Below are positions 43,490 to 55,685 of a DNA stretch of 64,000 nucleotides, in pieces; position 1 is the stretch's first letter; each line of letters starts with the position of its first letter. The position numbers and the translations under genes were made by a program. The notes beneath the pieces are model-generated. The model saw nothing but the letters and a program-made list of their open reading frames with translations, was not told where the DNA came from and ran no database searches. The DNA is from Solanum dulcamara (taxonomy: Eukaryota > Streptophyta > Magnoliopsida > Solanales > Solanaceae), in NCBI RefSeq assembly GCF_947179165.1, contig NC_077240.1, positions 25,462,001 to 25,526,000 on the forward strand, in the 5' to 3' direction.

Positions 43490-46400
43490 TTATGCCTTAC
43501 CAAGACTTTTTGTGAGCAAATCAGCTAATTGATCCTTGGTGTGTACAAACTCGATTTTCAGCATTCCTTGATTTATTTTCTCTCTTACAAAGTGACAATC
43601 AATGTCTATGTGTTTGGTCCTCTCATGAAAGATAGGATTTGCTGTAATATGGATTGTGGCTTTGCTGTCACACACCATGGTTATAGGCAGCTCAATGTGT
43701 ATACCAAGTTCTTCAAACAGCCCTACTAGCCATGTAACTTTAGCTGCACAGTTGGCCATACTTCTGAACTCAGCTTCAACTGAGCTTCTTGACATAGTCT
43801 CTTACTTCTTCGACTTCCAAGATATCAATGCTCCACCAAACTTAACCAAGTAGCCAGTTACTGATCTCCTTGTCTCTAAGCATCCACCCCAATCTGAGTC
43901 ACAGTAGGCTAGAAGTTTGTTAGTGTCTTCTGCTGGAATCAATAATCCAAGTCCAGGTGCTTCTTTTATGTATCTAACTACTCTTAGTGCTGCTTCTATG
44001 TGAGACTCTTTAGGACAATGCATGTATTGACTTAGGACCTGAACTGAGAAAGCTAAATCAGGCCTAGTCATGGTTAAGTATAGAAGTCTTCCTACTAGTC
44101 TTTGATATCTTCCAGAATCCTGCAACAACTAATCTTCATGTCCCTCATTACTTTTGATATACTTATCATATTGCACAAAAGTCAGTTTCTGATTCTGTTC
44201 AAAAGGAGTTCCTGTAGGTTTAACTCCCCCTAGTCCACATTCAGCTATTAGTTCAAGGGCATATTTTTTTGAGACATGTGAATCCATTTACTTGATCTAG
44301 CATATTCAATGCCTAGAAAGAATTTGAGCTCTCCCAGATTCTTCATCTTGAATTATTTTTGTAAATCTTTCCTTGTGTCACTGATGATAGACTTATTGTT
44401 ACTAGTGATCAAAAGATCATCTACACAGACCAGCAAAATAAGTATATCATTCTCATCATGTCTAATGAAGAGTGAGTAATCATAATGACTCTGATGAAAT
44501 CCCAATTGAATCAAGGACTGTGTTAGCTTGAAGTTCCACTGCCTTGGTGCTTGTTTGAGACCATATGAAGACTTGTGAAGTTTGCAGACTTTAGAGCTCT
44601 CCTCCTGTTAGCAAACCCAGGAGGAATGGTCATGTACACATCTTCCAACAAATCACCATTGAGGAAAGCATTATGGACATCCATCTAATGGATAACCCAA
44701 CCCTTTGAAGCAGCAAGAGAAACTATGGACCTTATAGTAACTATCTTAGCCACAGGGCTGAAAGTCTCACCATAATCTAGGCCCTCCTGTTGGCTATATC
44801 CCTTAGAAACTAACATGTCCTTGTACCTCTCTACTTCCCTTGTAGACTTATATTTAACTTTGTAAATCCATCTGCAGCCAATAGGTTTCTTACCAGGAGG
44901 AAGATCTACCAGACTCCAAGTCTTGTTGTCCATTAAGGCATCTATTTCCAGTTGCATTGCCTAAATCCATTGATGGTCAAGAGCAACTTCTTTATAAGAA
45001 GAGGGCTCTGAGATAACTGAATATGTCTTGATACAAGAGCTATAAGTAGGAGAAAGATGTCTGTAGGTAACATAGTCAAACAATGGAAATAGACATGAGT
45101 GGCTTTTGGACTGAGTGATAAAGTCCTGAAGCCAGATAGGTGGTTTAGATGGTCTAGAAGACCTTCTGATAGGAAAAGGAGCAGAGGATGGTAAAGGCTG
45201 AGAGTGTGGAGGAACTGTTGTAGGGGACATAATAGGAGATGCAGGAGCAAGTGGTAGCTGAGAGTGTATAGGAGCAGCTGTAGGGTACATATTAGTAGAT
45301 GGAGGATCAGTATCAGGTGGTATTAAAGTTAAGATTGGAAATATAGGATTGGATGAGATTTTGAAATCTTTGAAAGGAAACAAGTCTTCTTTAAACACTA
45401 CATGCTTGTTCACAAACAAGGACTTAGCATGCAGGTCATATAGAAGGTATCCTTTTTGAGACAAAGAGTAGCCCATAAGAACAACAGGTATGGATCTAGA
45501 AGAGAACTTATCTTTGATGGATGGACAAGTAGCATAACATAGGCAACCAAAGATTTTGATATGAGAGAGGGATGGAAGATACTGAAACATTAGTTCAAAG
45601 GGAGACTTATAGGACAAACGTTTAGAGGGAAGTCTATTAAGAATATAGACAGTCATGGTAACACATTCTCCCCAAAACATTAAAGGTACAAATGCCTCGA
45701 ACCTTAAAGCTCTTGCCATGTCTAAGATAGTCCTGTGCTTCTTTTCCACCACACCATTTTGCTGAGGTGTGTATACATATGTGGTTTGATGACATATACC
45801 AAGACTTGACAACATGGACTGAAATGCTGTGCCTATAAGTTCAGTCTCATTATCAGTTCTAAGCACTTTGACACATGTAGAAAATAGATTATGAACTTAA
45901 GCAAAGAAATGTCTCAGCACAACTATTGTATCAGATTTAGCTGTGATAAGGAATATCCAAATAAATCTGGAGTAATCATCTACTACAGTAACAAAGTATT
46001 TCATTCCATTATGAGTAGGCACCCTATATGGATCCCAAATATCACAATGCACTAAGTCAAATAGTGACTTTGAAGTATGATTGCTTATATGAAATGGAGA
46101 TTTTATTTGTTTTGCTAATGGACACACTGTATATGTAGAATGATCTGAGATATCTACACCTGTAAGACTAGAGGACTTCCTCATTATATCAATAGGAACA
46201 TGTCCTAACCTCCTATGCCACAGTGCACTGGAATCAGAACTACCACATACAGCAGTTTGAGTTTGAGCAGTATTACATAAACTTTGATTAGGAACAGAAT
46301 AGTTGAGGCCTTCCTTGAGGATGTAGAGTCCTTCATCTTCTCTACCAATCCCCTTGACCTGTCTATTATAGAGATTCTGAAAAACACAAAAAATTAGGGA

Positions 46401-47985
46401 AGAAAGCTGCCATACATTGAAGTTTCTTAATTAGCTGAGACACAGACAACAAGTTGCATTTGAATTTAGGAACAAAGAGGAAATTTCCAATAACTTGATC
46501 TCCAAAGATTTTTGTGCTACCAACATGAGATACTGATACTACATTTCCTGTAAGTAGAAGTACCTTCCTTCTTTCAGACTCAAACACTGAGGTATGCTTA
46601 TCTAGTGATGCTAACTGAGATGTCATATGGTTAATGGCTCATGTGTCAACTATCCACTCCTTATTCATATATTTGAATACTAGAGCAGATAGAACTCTAT
46701 CTGCAGTGGCTGATTTAGCTGAATGCTCTCCACTAGTGTCACTTCCTTTGGCTAGTAGCTGCATGATCTATTGATATTGATCAACTGTGAAGAAAGCCGC
46801 AGGTGACTTGTTTTGCTGTACTAGTTTCTTCATTATGTATGAGCCTGCACTTTCAATAACTGTAACTTGGTTAGCAAAAGAACTAGAGCTAGATGTAGAA
46901 CTACCAGTTTTCTTCTGGGATCTCCAACCAACTGGATAGCCTTTGACCTTGGAATATTGTTCCTTAGTGTGACCTCTATAACCACAAACTTCATAGATGA
47001 TGATAGACTTCTGTGGTTTTTGAGGATTGTACTGAGTCTCATAGTGACTTCTACTTGGATTACCACCACCTCCACTAGGTTGATGACCAAAGTTACCACT
47101 ACCAACATTATGACCACTCCCTTTTTGACTGAACAATGCAGTTCTTTCAATCACTTTAGGAAGGGATGATTCATAGCTAGTGTTTGCTATGTTCCTTTGA
47201 CTTTCATGATCTATGACAAGGGAAAAGGCTTTTTTCAGATTTAGAATTGGTGACTGCATTAGAATTTTTCCTCTCACTGCAGAATAAGTTTCATTTAGTC
47301 CCATTAGGAACTCTAGTAACCTTTGATATTTATAATGATCTTGAAACTTCTTAGACTCAGGACATGAGCAGCCTAAACAAGGCAAAATCGAGTCATATTC
47401 ATTCCACAGGCCTTTGAGTGTAGTGTAATAGTCTGTAACTGACATAGTCTCCTGACTTAGACTATGAATTTCCTTATGGAGTTGATACACATGAGCTCCA
47501 TTAATTTTGTCGAACCTTTATCTCATATCACACCACACTTTGTGTGCATCTCTACCATATACAATAGTCCCTAATAATCTTGGTCGAACAATATTCATAA
47601 TCCAGGAAAGGATTACAACATTACACTTCTCCCATGCAACAGAGAACTCAAGTCCAAACTTAGACTTAGGAAATCTACCATCAATAAATCCAAGTTTACT
47701 CTTACCTAGCAATCCAATTCTCATGGATCTACTCTAGATTGCATAGTTATCTAAACCAATCAGTTGAAGAGATATTAGGGAGCTACCTGGAGTATCATTT
47801 TGATGTAAGAAGAGAGGATAATTATGATCAATATTTAGAACTACAAAATCAATTGCATTCACTGCTGCTGTGTTTGAATGAAAGTTCTCGACACCTAGTG
47901 TTTCAGATGATGCAGCCTCACCTAAGTTCACCATTGAACTTTCTTCAAAGTTGAGTAAGCTGAAACTTAATTGCAACTCAAACAC
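43490..47985 (-). pseudogene. Ty1/copia gag-pol, broken by stops and frameshifts
   Basis: Gag runs from about 47985 to 46768 with stops near 47735 and 47519. Its knuckle is altered: CGYRGHTKEQY lacks two of the usual cysteines. A protease-region remnant follows near 46626-46366. Integrase spans 46184-44961 with VVDDYSRF, LRTDNETE and QNGVVEKKHR. Reverse transcriptase starts at 44957-44685 (TWSLVDLP, CRWIYKVK); a stop at 44685-44687 precedes the MDVHNAFL block, and the active site near 44425 reads LVCVDDLL, with Cys in place of the usual Tyr. RNase H is 44128-43490, with acids in YCDSDWG, VEAEF, VCDSKA and KDQLADLL, broken by one stop near 43800. The order is typical of Ty1/copia; no complete protein can be made. 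Confidence 0.9.
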
Positions 47986-48071
47986 TTTCCATATTTGAGC
48001 ACCTGTACTGCACTATTTCTAAAACTTTACTGCTTGTTCTACTCTAAGATCTTTCTAATACTCTGATATCA

Positions 48072-48374
48072 TGATAACTCCATTAATGAAGCTTTGTAAG
48101 ACGACTATATGAATTGAGAAGAACTAGACGAGAAAGAAGAAGATGGAGAGATGTAGAGAAGCAGAAGAAAAGAGAAGAAGTAGAGAAATGAGAGAAGAAG
48201 CTACATTGCTCACATTATCACATTGTTCAATCATCTTACATGTGTTATGAATGAGATGTATTTATAGAGTACTAAGAGTTAGTTTCTAGTCACAATCAAC
48301 CTATAACTAACTCCTAACAAACTCTAACAAACTTATTGAACCATGGTAGCTTGTTAACTTGCCTATGGTTAACA
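48072..48374 (-). repeat. 5' LTR of the second Ty1/copia element
   Basis: Same ends as 43120-43425, with TGATAACTCC at 48072 and GGTTAACA at 48374. Confidence 0.92.
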
Positions 48375-48486
48375 TTGACTTTCACAAACTCAATCTCCGA
48401 TTTATACCATTTCACCTGCATTACCTGAATAGTATGTTTGGCGAATTCTATTTGACTGTAAAGATCTTACCACTTGTTGGGCCATT
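48375..48486 (-). other. Host flank between two LTR elements; possible exon end
   Basis: About 112 bases of host DNA remain between the Ty1/copia and Ty3 insertions. On the minus strand, 58036-58001 continued into 48491-48471 would be a 57-base segment bounded by TTTCAACAG and GTAAGATC, which look like an acceptor and a donor. In one frame it is open and includes NMFLNNAYTTLQWPNKW. No family is recognised, so the exon reading is weak. Confidence 0.25.
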
Positions 48487-48491
48487 GAAGA

Positions 48492-50801
48492 TGTAATATC
48501 ACCTAAAAACGTTGTATACGATGTTTCAATTTTTGCCTAAACATGATACAGTCTCTGTATTTTGGTCATAACTTTTCATAGAAATATCCAAATTGAGTGA
48601 TTCAAATTTCTGAGTAACCACAAGATCATTACCTACAACTCTTATGAAGACCATATTTTAAGATTCGGAGGTTAAGTAGGTCAAATAAATTAATCTTGTA
48701 AGGTAGGATGCTGTTACGGAAATGAGTGTTTATAGAAGAAAAATCATATCTCACTGTAGGTTTATCCAAATTGGTTGATTCTTGAACGATATGAAAGTAG
48801 ACTTCCATATCTACAATTCTTATGAATACACCAAATCCTAATAAGGAATTTATCTTATTCAAACGCAGCTCCCAAAAAGAGTATTCTGTCAAAGATAACT
48901 CATTTCACCTACCATAGAAAGATCTAGATACATTTGACATCACTCATGACATAAATTGTCCTTCATTTAACATCATCCATGACATCAATATATTCCACTA
49001 AATTTTTAGATTTTTATTTATAATTATTTTATTTATTGTTAGGTCATCTTTCCCACCTATAAATACCCACCTTATTTCCTCATTTTATTCATCAAGCTTT
49101 CTCAAGCAAATCTTCTCTCTATACACATTCTCAAATATAGTTTTAGTTCTTAGTAGTGAAGAAATACTATTCCGGTGATTCATATATTCCGGGTAGTACA
49201 CAAAATGTTCCGGCAAGGAGAGAAGCTAGGACTCAAGAGTGTTCATTAAGTCTTCCGGTACCAACTAAAGCTTCGGTTTCCAGGTATGTAAGGTTTCAAT
49301 GAGAGTATTCCTTCCACTCTCATGTCTAAATTATTTTGATTATATGATAAATTATATTTATTTTCTTTAAGCTTTACTCTAAGTCATGTGGGTGTTTATC
49401 CATGGGTTCTTCCACCATGTAGTCCAAAAACTCTTTCAATTAAGTCTCTTGGTTTCAAGTAATATTTTCTTATGGTAATTCTTATTTTTACTTAATAGTA
49501 TGAATCATGGTTAAACTAATGATTATTGGTCTATTTTGATGCAACATAATTTCATATGTATGAATTGATGGTTTGCAAATAATTCCTCTATTTATCTATT
49601 TAAAGGTTCTTGAAATTCATGGTGGGTTGTTTAAAACATGATTTTTAATTAATGAATTTCAAAGTATTTATGTATATTTATTTACATACATATTTGCAAG
49701 TTGAAGTGATTTGAACCCACCTAGTTTACTATGTTTTTAATAAAGTTTGACTTGAAAACTTTGACTCCAAATAAATGTTTATGAAAGCAATATCTATGAT
49801 CAAAAAGGGAGTCTTATGAAATGAAAGAATGATGAAATGATATATGGATTCTTTATGCAATAAGGACAATTCTTGCATATTTGAATTATCAAATGTTTTA
49901 ATGAGCTATTCTACCGAATATGATGTTTGAATTCTCAAGTTATATGCTATAAATATTTTAAAGTATTAAACTATTCCGTGGGATTGACTTAGCACCGAAT
50001 GAGGCATTGAGGTGGGATTCGGTAAGGGAATCCTAGTAGCAACCCCTTGTCTCATTAACTATGTGCCAACATAGGAGCCCTTGTAGGCTTAGGCTAATGG
50101 ATCCATAAATAGCCCTTAAAGTTAAAGTTAAAGAAATGAATGAAGTTGACGGAGTTCTACCTGGCAAGTAGTCTCCCCGGCCAACGTAGGGGGTTATGTT
50201 GGATTCCATGTAATAGCTCGCATGGTCTTAAATGTCGGTTATGGTTAGCTTCCCACAAAAATGAATGTTTTAAAGGATATCCATATGATTTATTATGCAT
50301 GTATTACATTATGTTCCATATTACATAAATGTTATAATATTTTCTCAATGTTCATGCATCCTTACATACTTAGTACATTCAAAGTACTAACACATACTCT
50401 TTTGCCTACATGATATCACCATGTAGGGATCGCTGCTCCTCCTCGTTCTCCTCCACATGGCTAGTTGATATTCCATTGAAGACTACTTTTGGTGAGTTCC
50501 CATGTTCCGGGAACAATACTCCTTTGTCTTTCTAGCTTATGATATGTTAAGATATTTTATTATGGCATTTCTTCTATTATGATTGAGGGTGAGCTAGGAA
50601 CTTGTCTTAGCCCCATTAAATCTAATAGTTAGAGGTATTGTTGGACATATGTAAGTTGAAGATTTATTATTATGATTTCCGCTTGTCTATTTATCATTAT
50701 TACCTATGAAAGGCTAAAAGAATGCTAAGAGGCTTGTTTGAGGTACTTTCGGGTTCCTCATTCGCCATGTCACGTCTAGGCCCTAGGCTTGGGTCGTGAC
50801 A
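48492..50801 (+). repeat. 5' LTR of the Ty3 chromovirus
   Basis: 2310 bases, TG..CA. TATAAATA at about 49057-49064 is a likely promoter TATA. Small frames inside (48629-48892 minus, 50140-50328 plus) recur identically in the other LTR and are not genes. Confidence 0.95.
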
Positions 50802-51015
50802 AACTTGGTATCAGAGCCCGAGGTTTTGAATGATCCTTGGAAGTCCAACATGCCGCGTCGAATAGTTTCTTGTTCATGGTTGTGAAGCGCGCCACAATTA
50901 TGAATAAGAGACTATGAGGCGTTTAGGAAAATTTTCACTTCTTTCAAATAATGTCGTGCCTTAGAGTGTCCTAAGCTTTCCTTTAACTAACGACCCATTT
51001 TGTGTTCTCTAGATA

Positions 51016-51528
51016 ATGACTCGTGGAAGACCACCTCGAAGAGCAAGGATTGACGATGAGGACCAAACTCCTCCGATTCCTAATGCCCAACATCATGAGG
51101 ACGGGGTAACCCATGCCGAGTTTCGCAGTGTTATTACTTTGTTAGCTTAGGTCGTAACTAACCAAGGGAATCTAGGTGTTCCTTCTCCCCAAATGCAAAA
51201 TCCATCCTCTAGGATTCGGGATTTCCAAAGGATGAATCCACCCGAGTTCGATAGTTCTAAACTAGATGAGGACCCTATGGAGTTCATTAATGAGGTGTAC
51301 CGGATTGTGGCTATCATGGGTGTGCCACCAAATGAGAAGGCCGAGCTAGTGGCCTATCAACTCAAAGGTGTGGCTCGAGTATGGTACGAATAATGGATTG
51401 TTGAGAGGGATGAAGAAATAGGGTCGATAGGATGGGAAGAGTTCAAAGGTGCCTTCCTAGACCGCTTCTTCCCATTATAGCTAAGGGAGGCCAAAATCCA
51501 AGAGTTCATCAACCTCCGTCAAGGGAGT
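51016..51528 (+). pseudogene. Ty3 gag N-terminal part with three nonsense codons
   Basis: Gag starts at ATG 51016 (MTRGRPPRRARIDDEDQ), in the same frame as the long ORF that begins at 51529. It includes PPEFDSSKLDEDPMEF and the capsid stretch LKGVARVWYE. Stops fall at TAG 51148-51150, TAA 51391-51393 and TAG 51478-51480. By family expectation the first two replace Gln codons (C to T) and the third a Glu codon (G to T). Gag forms the particle that encloses element RNA, so this copy cannot supply its own. Confidence 0.88.
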
Positions 51529-54500
51529 ATGAGCGTGAGGGAGTATGCTCTCAAATTCACTAAGTTGTCAAAGTATGCTCCTTTTATGGTTTCCGACCCA
51601 AGAGCTAGGATGAGCAAGTTTATTTCCGGTGTCTCAAGCTTGGTGTCCAAGGAGTGCAAAACGGCCAGGTTGATCAAGGAGATGGATATCTCTCGGTTAA
51701 TGACTTACGCAGAACAAATTGAAGAAGAGAAGCTTAGAGAGAGATCAAGGGGGTTCAAAAAGGCTAGAGTAGATGGTGGAGGGTTTAACCCTCAAAGGTC
51801 CGATTATGGTAACAATGGAAAAGGTCAAGGTGGGCAACGATTTGTGGGACAAGGTTCCACCAATACTCCTCCTCCAAAGTTCAACAAGGACAAGAGTGGT
51901 AAACCAATGATTCCAAGAGAGAATGTTTCTACTCAAACTTTCCCCACTTGCAAGAAATGTGGAAGGACTCACAAAGGGGAATGCTTAGCCGGCTCCAATG
52001 CATGCTTTAAGTGTGGCAAGCTGGGCCACCATGCTAAGGATTGTAGAGATGGTGGTGGTAGGACTCAAGGACAAATTGCTTATGGTCAACAAGTCCAAGG
52101 AGGTGTCCAACGCACCAACCGCTTTTACGCCTTGCATGGGAGACAAGAGGTTGAGGATACACCCAATGTCATTACCGGTATGTTAAAGGTCTTTTCTTTT
52201 GATGTGTATGCACTATTAGATCCGGGTGCAAATTTATCTTTTGTTACTCCATTCCTTGCTAATAGATTTGATGTTTTACCTGAAATGTTATTAGAGCCCT
52301 ATTTGGTGTCTACCCCCGTTGGTGAGTCAATTATTGCTAGAAAGGTCTATAGGGGTTGCCTTGTGTCTATCTTGCATAAAGTTATTCCTTGTGATCTCAT
52401 TGAGCTTGACATGATAGATTTCGATGTCATTCTTGGGATGGATTGGTTACATGCATCTTATGCTTCCATAGATTGTAGAAATCGTCGAGTCAAATTCCAA
52501 TTTCCAAATGAGCCTGTTATTGAATGGCAGGGTTATGATTCGGTGGTGAAGGGTCAGTTTATTTCTTATCTTAAGGCCCGTAAAATGATTTCTAAGGGAT
52601 GTATTTACCACATTGTGAGGGTTAGGGATGTCAACTCCAAAAGTCCTTCTCTTGAGTCAGTTCCTATAGTCAATGAATTCCCCGATGTCTTTCCCGATGA
52701 CCTTCCTGGTGTCCCTCCCGAAAGGGAAGTTGATTTTGGTATCGATCTCCTCCCTGATACCCAACCTATCTCTATTCCTCCTTACCGTATGGCCCCGGCA
52801 GAATTAAAAGAGTTGAAGGAACAGTTAAAGGACTTGTTAGAGAAGGGGTTCATAAGACCAAGTATTTCTCCATGGGGTGCTCCCGTTCTATTTGTGAGAA
52901 AGAAGGATGGGTCACTTCGAATGTGCATAGACTACCGGCAATTAAATAAGATGACCATTAAGAACAAGTACCCACTCCCTAGAATAGATGACTTGTTTGA
53001 TCAATTGCAAGGGGCAAGTCACTTCTCCAAGATCGACCTTCGGTCCGGCTATCACCAACTACGGGTAAGGGAGTGTGACATTCCCAAAACAGCCTTCCGA
53101 ACAAGGTATGGTCACTATGAGTTTGTAGTGATGAGTTTTGGGTTGACGAATGCACCGGCGGTGTTTATGGACTTGATGAATAGGGTGTTCAAACCTTACC
53201 TTGATACCTTTGTAGTAGTCTTCATTGATGATATTTTAATTTACTCTCGGGGTGAGGAAGAACATAAAAATCACTTGAGAGTTGTGCTTCAAACATTGAG
53301 GGATAGGCAATTATTTGCAAAATTTAGTAAGTGTGAATTTTGGTTAAAGGAGGTAGCATTTCTTGGTCACGTAGTGTCCGGTGATGGAATCAAGGTTGAT
53401 CCTAAGAAAATAGAGGCAGTCAAAAATTGGCCTAGACCATTATCTCCTTCAGACATTAGGAGCTTCTTAGGTCTAGCCGGGTACTATAGAAGGTTCGTCA
53501 AAGGCTTTTCTTCCATCTCATCTCCTATGAAAAAATTGACCCAAAAGAAATCCAAATTCATATGGATAGATGAGTGTGAGAAGAGTTTCCAGACCTTAAA
53601 AGATCGACTTACCTCTGCTCCTATTTTAACTCTCCCAGAAGGATTAGAAGGATTTGTAGTTTATTGTGATGCTTCAAAGATTGGTTTAGGTTGTGTCTTA
53701 ATGCAAAAAGTAAAGGTAATAGCCTATGCTTCTAGGCAATTAAAGGTGCATGAGCGCAACTACCCTACCCATGACCTTGAATTGGCGGCTGTTGTTTTTG
53801 CTCTGAAGATTTGGAGGCATTACCTCTATGGGGTGCATGTGGATGTATATACTGATCATAAGAGTCTTCAATATGTGTTTACCCAAAAGGACCTTAATCT
53901 AAGGCAAAGGAGGTGGCTAGAACTCCTTAAGGACTATGACATGAGTGTGCACTATCATCCGGGTAAAGCCAATGTGGTTGCTGATGCACTTAGTAGAATA
54001 TCTATGGGGAGTGTGGCCCATGTGGATGAAAGGAAGAGGGAGTTGGTGAAAGATGTTCACCGATTGGTTAGATTAGGGGTGAAGTTGGGTAGTACTAATG
54101 ATGGGGGTATGGTTGTTCAAAATAGTTCTGAATCCTCTTTGGTGGTGGATGTTAAATCAAAGCAAGATCTTGACCCAAAGTTTATCGAGTTAAAGAAGTT
54201 GGTAAAGGAAAAGAAGATAGAAGTCTTTTCCCAAGGGGGAGATGGGGTTCTATACTACCAAGGTCGGATATGTGTTCCAGATGTTGATGGCCTAAGGAGT
54301 TTGATCTTGATGGAGGCTCATAATTCTAGATACTCCATTCATCCTGGTTCAACAAAAATGTACCGAGACTTAAAGGTGTTGTATTGGTGGGGTGGCATGA
54401 AGAAGGACATAGCAAGGTTTGTGTCCGAATGTACAAATTGTCAACAAGTGAAGGCCGAACATCAAAGACCGGGTGGCCTAGCCCAAGACATTGAAATCCC

Positions 54501-54579
54501 AACTTGGAAATGGGAAAATGTGAATATGGATTTTGTAGTGCCGAAGACTATGCCAAGTTGTATATTCGGGAGTTGGTGA
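51529..54579 (+). CDS. Ty3 gag-pol: zinc knuckle, protease, RT, RNase H, integrase N-part
   Basis: An open frame of 1016 codons that continues gag. Domains in order: end of capsid; zinc knuckle [14 protein letters not shown] near residues 158-171 with a second Cys motif ([12 protein letters not shown]) before it; aspartic protease around [10 protein letters not shown] (about residue 230; Pro stands where many families have Ser); reverse transcriptase from about 410 to 590 with [11 protein letters not shown]; RNase H from about 690 to 810 with [25 protein letters not shown] and NVVADALSR; integrase zinc region with HNSRYSIH and CTNCQQ. The frame fails shortly after NMDFVV, where a deletion shifts it to a stop at 54577-54579. 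The enzymes would mature the polyprotein and make cDNA. RT and RNase H look fully competent. Confidence 0.93.
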   Translation: MSVREYALKFTKLSKYAPFMVSDPRARMSKFISGVSSLVSKECKTARLIKEMDISRLMTYAEQIEEEKLRERSRGFKKARVDGGGFNPQRSDYGNNGKGQGGQRFVGQGSTNTPPPKFNKDKSGKPMIPRENVSTQTFPTCKKCGRTHKGECLAGSNACFKCGKLGHHAKDCRDGGGRTQGQIAYGQQVQGGVQRTNRFYALHGRQEVEDTPNVITGMLKVFSFDVYALLDPGANLSFVTPFLANRFDVLPEMLLEPYLVSTPVGESIIARKVYRGCLVSILHKVIPCDLIELDMIDFDVILGMDWLHASYASIDCRNRRVKFQFPNEPVIEWQGYDSVVKGQFISYLKARKMISKGCIYHIVRVRDVNSKSPSLESVPIVNEFPDVFPDDLPGVPPEREVDFGIDLLPDTQPISIPPYRMAPAELKELKEQLKDLLEKGFIRPSISPWGAPVLFVRKKDGSLRMCIDYRQLNKMTIKNKYPLPRIDDLFDQLQGASHFSKIDLRSGYHQLRVRECDIPKTAFRTRYGHYEFVVMSFGLTNAPAVFMDLMNRVFKPYLDTFVVVFIDDILIYSRGEEEHKNHLRVVLQTLRDRQLFAKFSKCEFWLKEVAFLGHVVSGDGIKVDPKKIEAVKNWPRPLSPSDIRSFLGLAGYYRRFVKGFSSISSPMKKLTQKKSKFIWIDECEKSFQTLKDRLTSAPILTLPEGLEGFVVYCDASKIGLGCVLMQKVKVIAYASRQLKVHERNYPTHDLELAAVVFALKIWRHYLYGVHVDVYTDHKSLQYVFTQKDLNLRQRRWLELLKDYDMSVHYHPGKANVVADALSRISMGSVAHVDERKRELVKDVHRLVRLGVKLGSTNDGGMVVQNSSESSLVVDVKSKQDLDPKFIELKKLVKEKKIEVFSQGGDGVLYYQGRICVPDVDGLRSLILMEAHNSRYSIHPGSTKMYRDLKVLYWWGGMKKDIARFVSECTNCQQVKAEHQRPGGLAQDIEIPTWKWENVNMDFVVPKTMPSCIFGSW

Positions 54580-55478
54580 GGTTGCATGGTGTGCCATTAT
54601 CCATTATTTCGGATCGTGGTACCCAATTCACTTCTCACTTCTGGAGATCATTTCAAAAAGGCCTCGGTACTAAGGTAAAGTTGAGCACAGCATTCCATCC
54701 TCAAACGGATGGGCAAGCCGAAAGGACGATTCAAACACTAGAGGATATGTTAAGGGCTTGTGTGTTGGAGTTTAAAGGGAATTGGGATGATCATCTACCT
54801 CTCATCGAGTTTGCCTATAATAATAGTTACCACTCAAGTATTGAGATGGCACCGTTTGAGGCTTTGTATGGGAGACGATGTAGATCACCGGTAGGTTGGT
54901 ACGAAGTAGGTGAGATGACCTTGTTGGGCCCCGATTTGGTACTTGATGCTTTAGAGAAGGTAAAGATCATTAGAGAGAGGTTGAAGACGGCTCAAAGTCG
55001 TCAAAAGTCCTATTCTGACACTAGAAGAAGGGATCTTGAGTTTAATGTGGATGATTGGGTGTATCTGAAGGTTTCACCCATGAAAGGTGTGGTTCGATTT
55101 GGTAAGAAAGGGAAATTGAGCCCTAGATATGTAGGGCCTTATAGAATTGTGAGATGTGTTGGTAAGGTTGCATATGAGTTGGAATTACCATTGGAAATGG
55201 CCATGGTTCATCCGGTGTTTCACGTGTCTATGTTGAAAAAACATGTGGGTGATTCTAGTTCCATTGTACCTATGGCAGTAGTGAATATTGAAGAAAACTT
55301 GACCTATGAAGAAGTTCCTGTGGAAATTTTGGATCGGCAAGTTAAGAGATTGAGGAACAAAGAAATTGCATCTGTTAAAGTCCTTTGGAGGAATCAACAA
55401 ATAGAAAGTGCAACATGGGAAGCGGAAGCGGATATGATTAAGAGATACCCTCATCTTTTCCCCTCTACCCAAACCTAA
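54537..55478 (+). CDS. Ty3 integrase C-part and chromodomain (frame-shifted from pol)
   Basis: After the deletion junction near 54540 the pol sequence resumes in another frame: [15 protein letters not shown] with a catalytic Asp, DGQAERTIQ with the catalytic Glu, a GPY/F module (YVGPYRIVR) and, at the C-terminus, a chromodomain ([26 protein letters not shown]). The chromodomain marks the chromovirus branch and would guide insertion towards marked chromatin. By family comparison about 30 integrase residues are missing. TAGTG/AGTGCC microhomology lies at the junction. The frame has an ATG at 54504, but the first dozen codons before the junction are the pol sequence read out of frame. Confidence 0.9.
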   Translation, partial: SAEDYAKLYIRELVRLHGVPLSIISDRGTQFTSHFWRSFQKGLGTKVKLSTAFHPQTDGQAERTIQTLEDMLRACVLEFKGNWDDHLPLIEFAYNNSYHSSIEMAPFEALYGRRCRSPVGWYEVGEMTLLGPDLVLDALEKVKIIRERLKTAQSRQKSYSDTRRRDLEFNVDDWVYLKVSPMKGVVRFGKKGKLSPRYVGPYRIVRCVGKVAYELELPLEMAMVHPVFHVSMLKKHVGDSSSIVPMAVVNIEENLTYEEVPVEILDRQVKRLRNKEIASVKVLWRNQQIESATWEAEADMIKRYPHLFPSTQT

Positions 55479-55685
55479 GGTATTAAGTTGTCCTTGCTCA
55501 ATTACTTGAAATCTTTACATCTCAACTTTTCTTGTCATATGCTTGCAAAATTATGAAATATTTTTTTTTAAAATGATATTTTAAATTACACTGTTGCATT
55601 AATGATAGGTTGTTTGTTAATACTCTACTCTACTCAAGCTAAGTCTTTTCTCATTCGAGGACGAATGTTCCCAAGGGAGAGATAA

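Larger units (their letters stand above)
43120..48374 (-). mobile_element. Ty1/copia LTR retrotransposon, full length, second copy type
   Basis: Minus strand. LTRs 43120-43425 and 48072-48374 differ at about 15 sites plus a 3-bp indel (about 95% identical). The target duplication is TTGGC (43115-43119) versus TTGAC (48375-48379), one mismatch. The purine tract GAGGGGGAG adjoins the 3' LTR, and a primer-binding site TGATATCAGAG (one change from TGGTATCAGAG) adjoins the 5' LTR. This family is distinct from the copia element at 27397. Confidence 0.92.

Noticed and set aside
48629..48892. 87-codon minus frame, repeated at 55823-56086
   Set aside because: Both copies lie at the same place in the two LTRs, so they are one LTR sequence and not conserved genes.
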